Shown here: piece by piece, positions 5,842 through 6,179 of the stretch | Position numbering within the stretch: position 1 is the stretch's first letter | How the letters are laid out: each line of letters starts with the position of its first letter | Assembly: GCA_012522285.1 (NCBI GenBank) | Contig: JAAYKS010000336.1 | Coordinates: forward strand, 1-6,179 | Source of the DNA: Clostridiaceae bacterium | Lineage (GTDB): Bacteria > Bacillota > Clostridia > Saccharofermentanales > UBA5734 | Length of the DNA stretch: 6,179 nt | Reading direction: 5' to 3' | The notes under the pieces: generated by a model | Seen by the model: the letters and a program-made list of their open reading frames with translations, nothing else | Databases searched by the model: none | Told to the model about the DNA's origin: nothing | Made by a program: the position numbers and the translations under genes

Positions 5842-6179
5842 ATCCACAGATATCACGTCGTCGGCGATCAGTCGGTCGACACACTCGCAGACCGCCTGCA
5901 AGGAGGTGTAACGGGGTCGGTACCCGATCAGTTTTTCCCCTTTTTCGATGCTGTACACGTTGCTGTGCATCAAATGTCCATGGGTCGTGCGGATGGATTC
6001 TTCGTCCCCCGTGGCGTCACACCACTCCTGCCAGGGCAGGAACCGGACGTTGGGCGTTTTGCCGAACCACCGGTACATGGCGTCCGCAAAACCCGCGAGC
6101 GACAGTGCCTGGGGGGAGACCGCGTGAAAAGACTCCCCGACCGCCTGTTTTCTGTGCGTCATCGCTTGCTGAAAGACCT
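5839..6179 (-). CDS. NAD-dependent epimerase/dehydratase-like protein, C-terminal part
   Basis: This is the last 112 residues or so of a gene whose start lies beyond the right edge. The reading frame stays open to the window end (it reads VFQQA before the first visible Met at 6162), so that Met is internal. Features fitting the C-terminal substrate-binding lobe of extended short-chain dehydrogenases are GESFHAVSP followed by a helix (SLAGFADAMYRWFG), then a variable stretch (FLPWQEW), and near the end YSIEKGEKLIGYRPRYTSLQ, the common sequence in which a Lys/Ala helix leads to LGYxP. The Rossmann NAD-binding domain and the catalytic YxxxK would be in the missing part. The likely role is nucleotide-sugar or sugar modification, but the family is broad and the substrate cannot be named. 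The stop codon coincides with the start of the tandem duplication. Confidence 0.72.
   Translation of the reverse strand, partial: VFQQAMTHRKQAVGESFHAVSPQALSLAGFADAMYRWFGKTPNVRFLPWQEWCDATGDEESIRTTHGHLMHSNVYSIEKGEKLIGYRPRYTSLQAVCECVDRLIADDVISVD

Noticed and set aside
5570..5911. Plus-strand open frame whose product repeats GWARPLQT
   Set aside because: The peptide repeat is only the 24-bp DNA duplication read in one frame. The frame is antisense to the MFS start and to the epimerase-like end and has no coding support.
6160..6162. ATG at 6162 as the start of a short 107-residue gene
   Set aside because: The frame stays open to the window end and the visible part is only the C-terminal lobe of an extended dehydrogenase, so this Met is internal to a larger gene.

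Overview
The window is a piece of a bacterial chromosome that looks about 60% G+C by eye, with an AT-rich left edge. It carries accessory carbohydrate-utilisation genes. Genes are densely packed, start codons follow good GGAGG-type ribosome binding sites, and intrinsic terminators are present, so this is a typical bacterium. The protein style fits a high-GC Bacillota or Chloroflexota organism, but nothing here settles the taxon. No rRNA, tRNA, CRISPR array, transposase or phage gene was seen.

Layout, left to right. Positions 1-162 are intergenic: an AT-rich stretch with promoter-like hexamers pointing left, then a strong hairpin-plus-T-run terminator. Next come two minus-strand genes forming an operon, transcribed right to left: a xylulokinase-type FGGY sugar kinase (3209-1686), then 29 bp later an L-fucose/arabinose-isomerase-like ketol isomerase (1656-163). 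A 214-bp divergent intergenic region (3210-3423) holds promoter candidates, an operator-like inverted repeat and a hairpin. To its right a plus-strand alpha/beta-hydrolase esterase (3424-4362) runs away from the kinase. It converges on a minus-strand 12-helix MFS transporter (5707-4418), and a shared hairpin terminator lies between the two. A 131-bp gap with a perfect tandem 24-bp duplication follows. The right edge is the C-terminal part of a minus-strand NAD-dependent epimerase/dehydratase-like gene that runs off the window.

How the genes may work together (inference). The kinase and isomerase make a two-step route from an aldose to a ketose 5-phosphate feeding the pentose phosphate pathway. 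The isomerase belongs to the FucI/AraA superfamily rather than the usual XylA xylose isomerase, so the actual sugar is open: D-xylose, D-arabinose or a related sugar. The divergent esterase resembles enzymes that remove acetyl or feruloyl groups from plant-type glycans, so it could strip substituents from oligosaccharides whose sugars the operon then uses. The MFS protein could import or export a sugar or sugar derivative, but its substrate is not evident. I found no clearly undescribed system. The most notable points are the kinase/isomerase pairing, the duplication that begins exactly at a stop codon, and the structured divergent control region.
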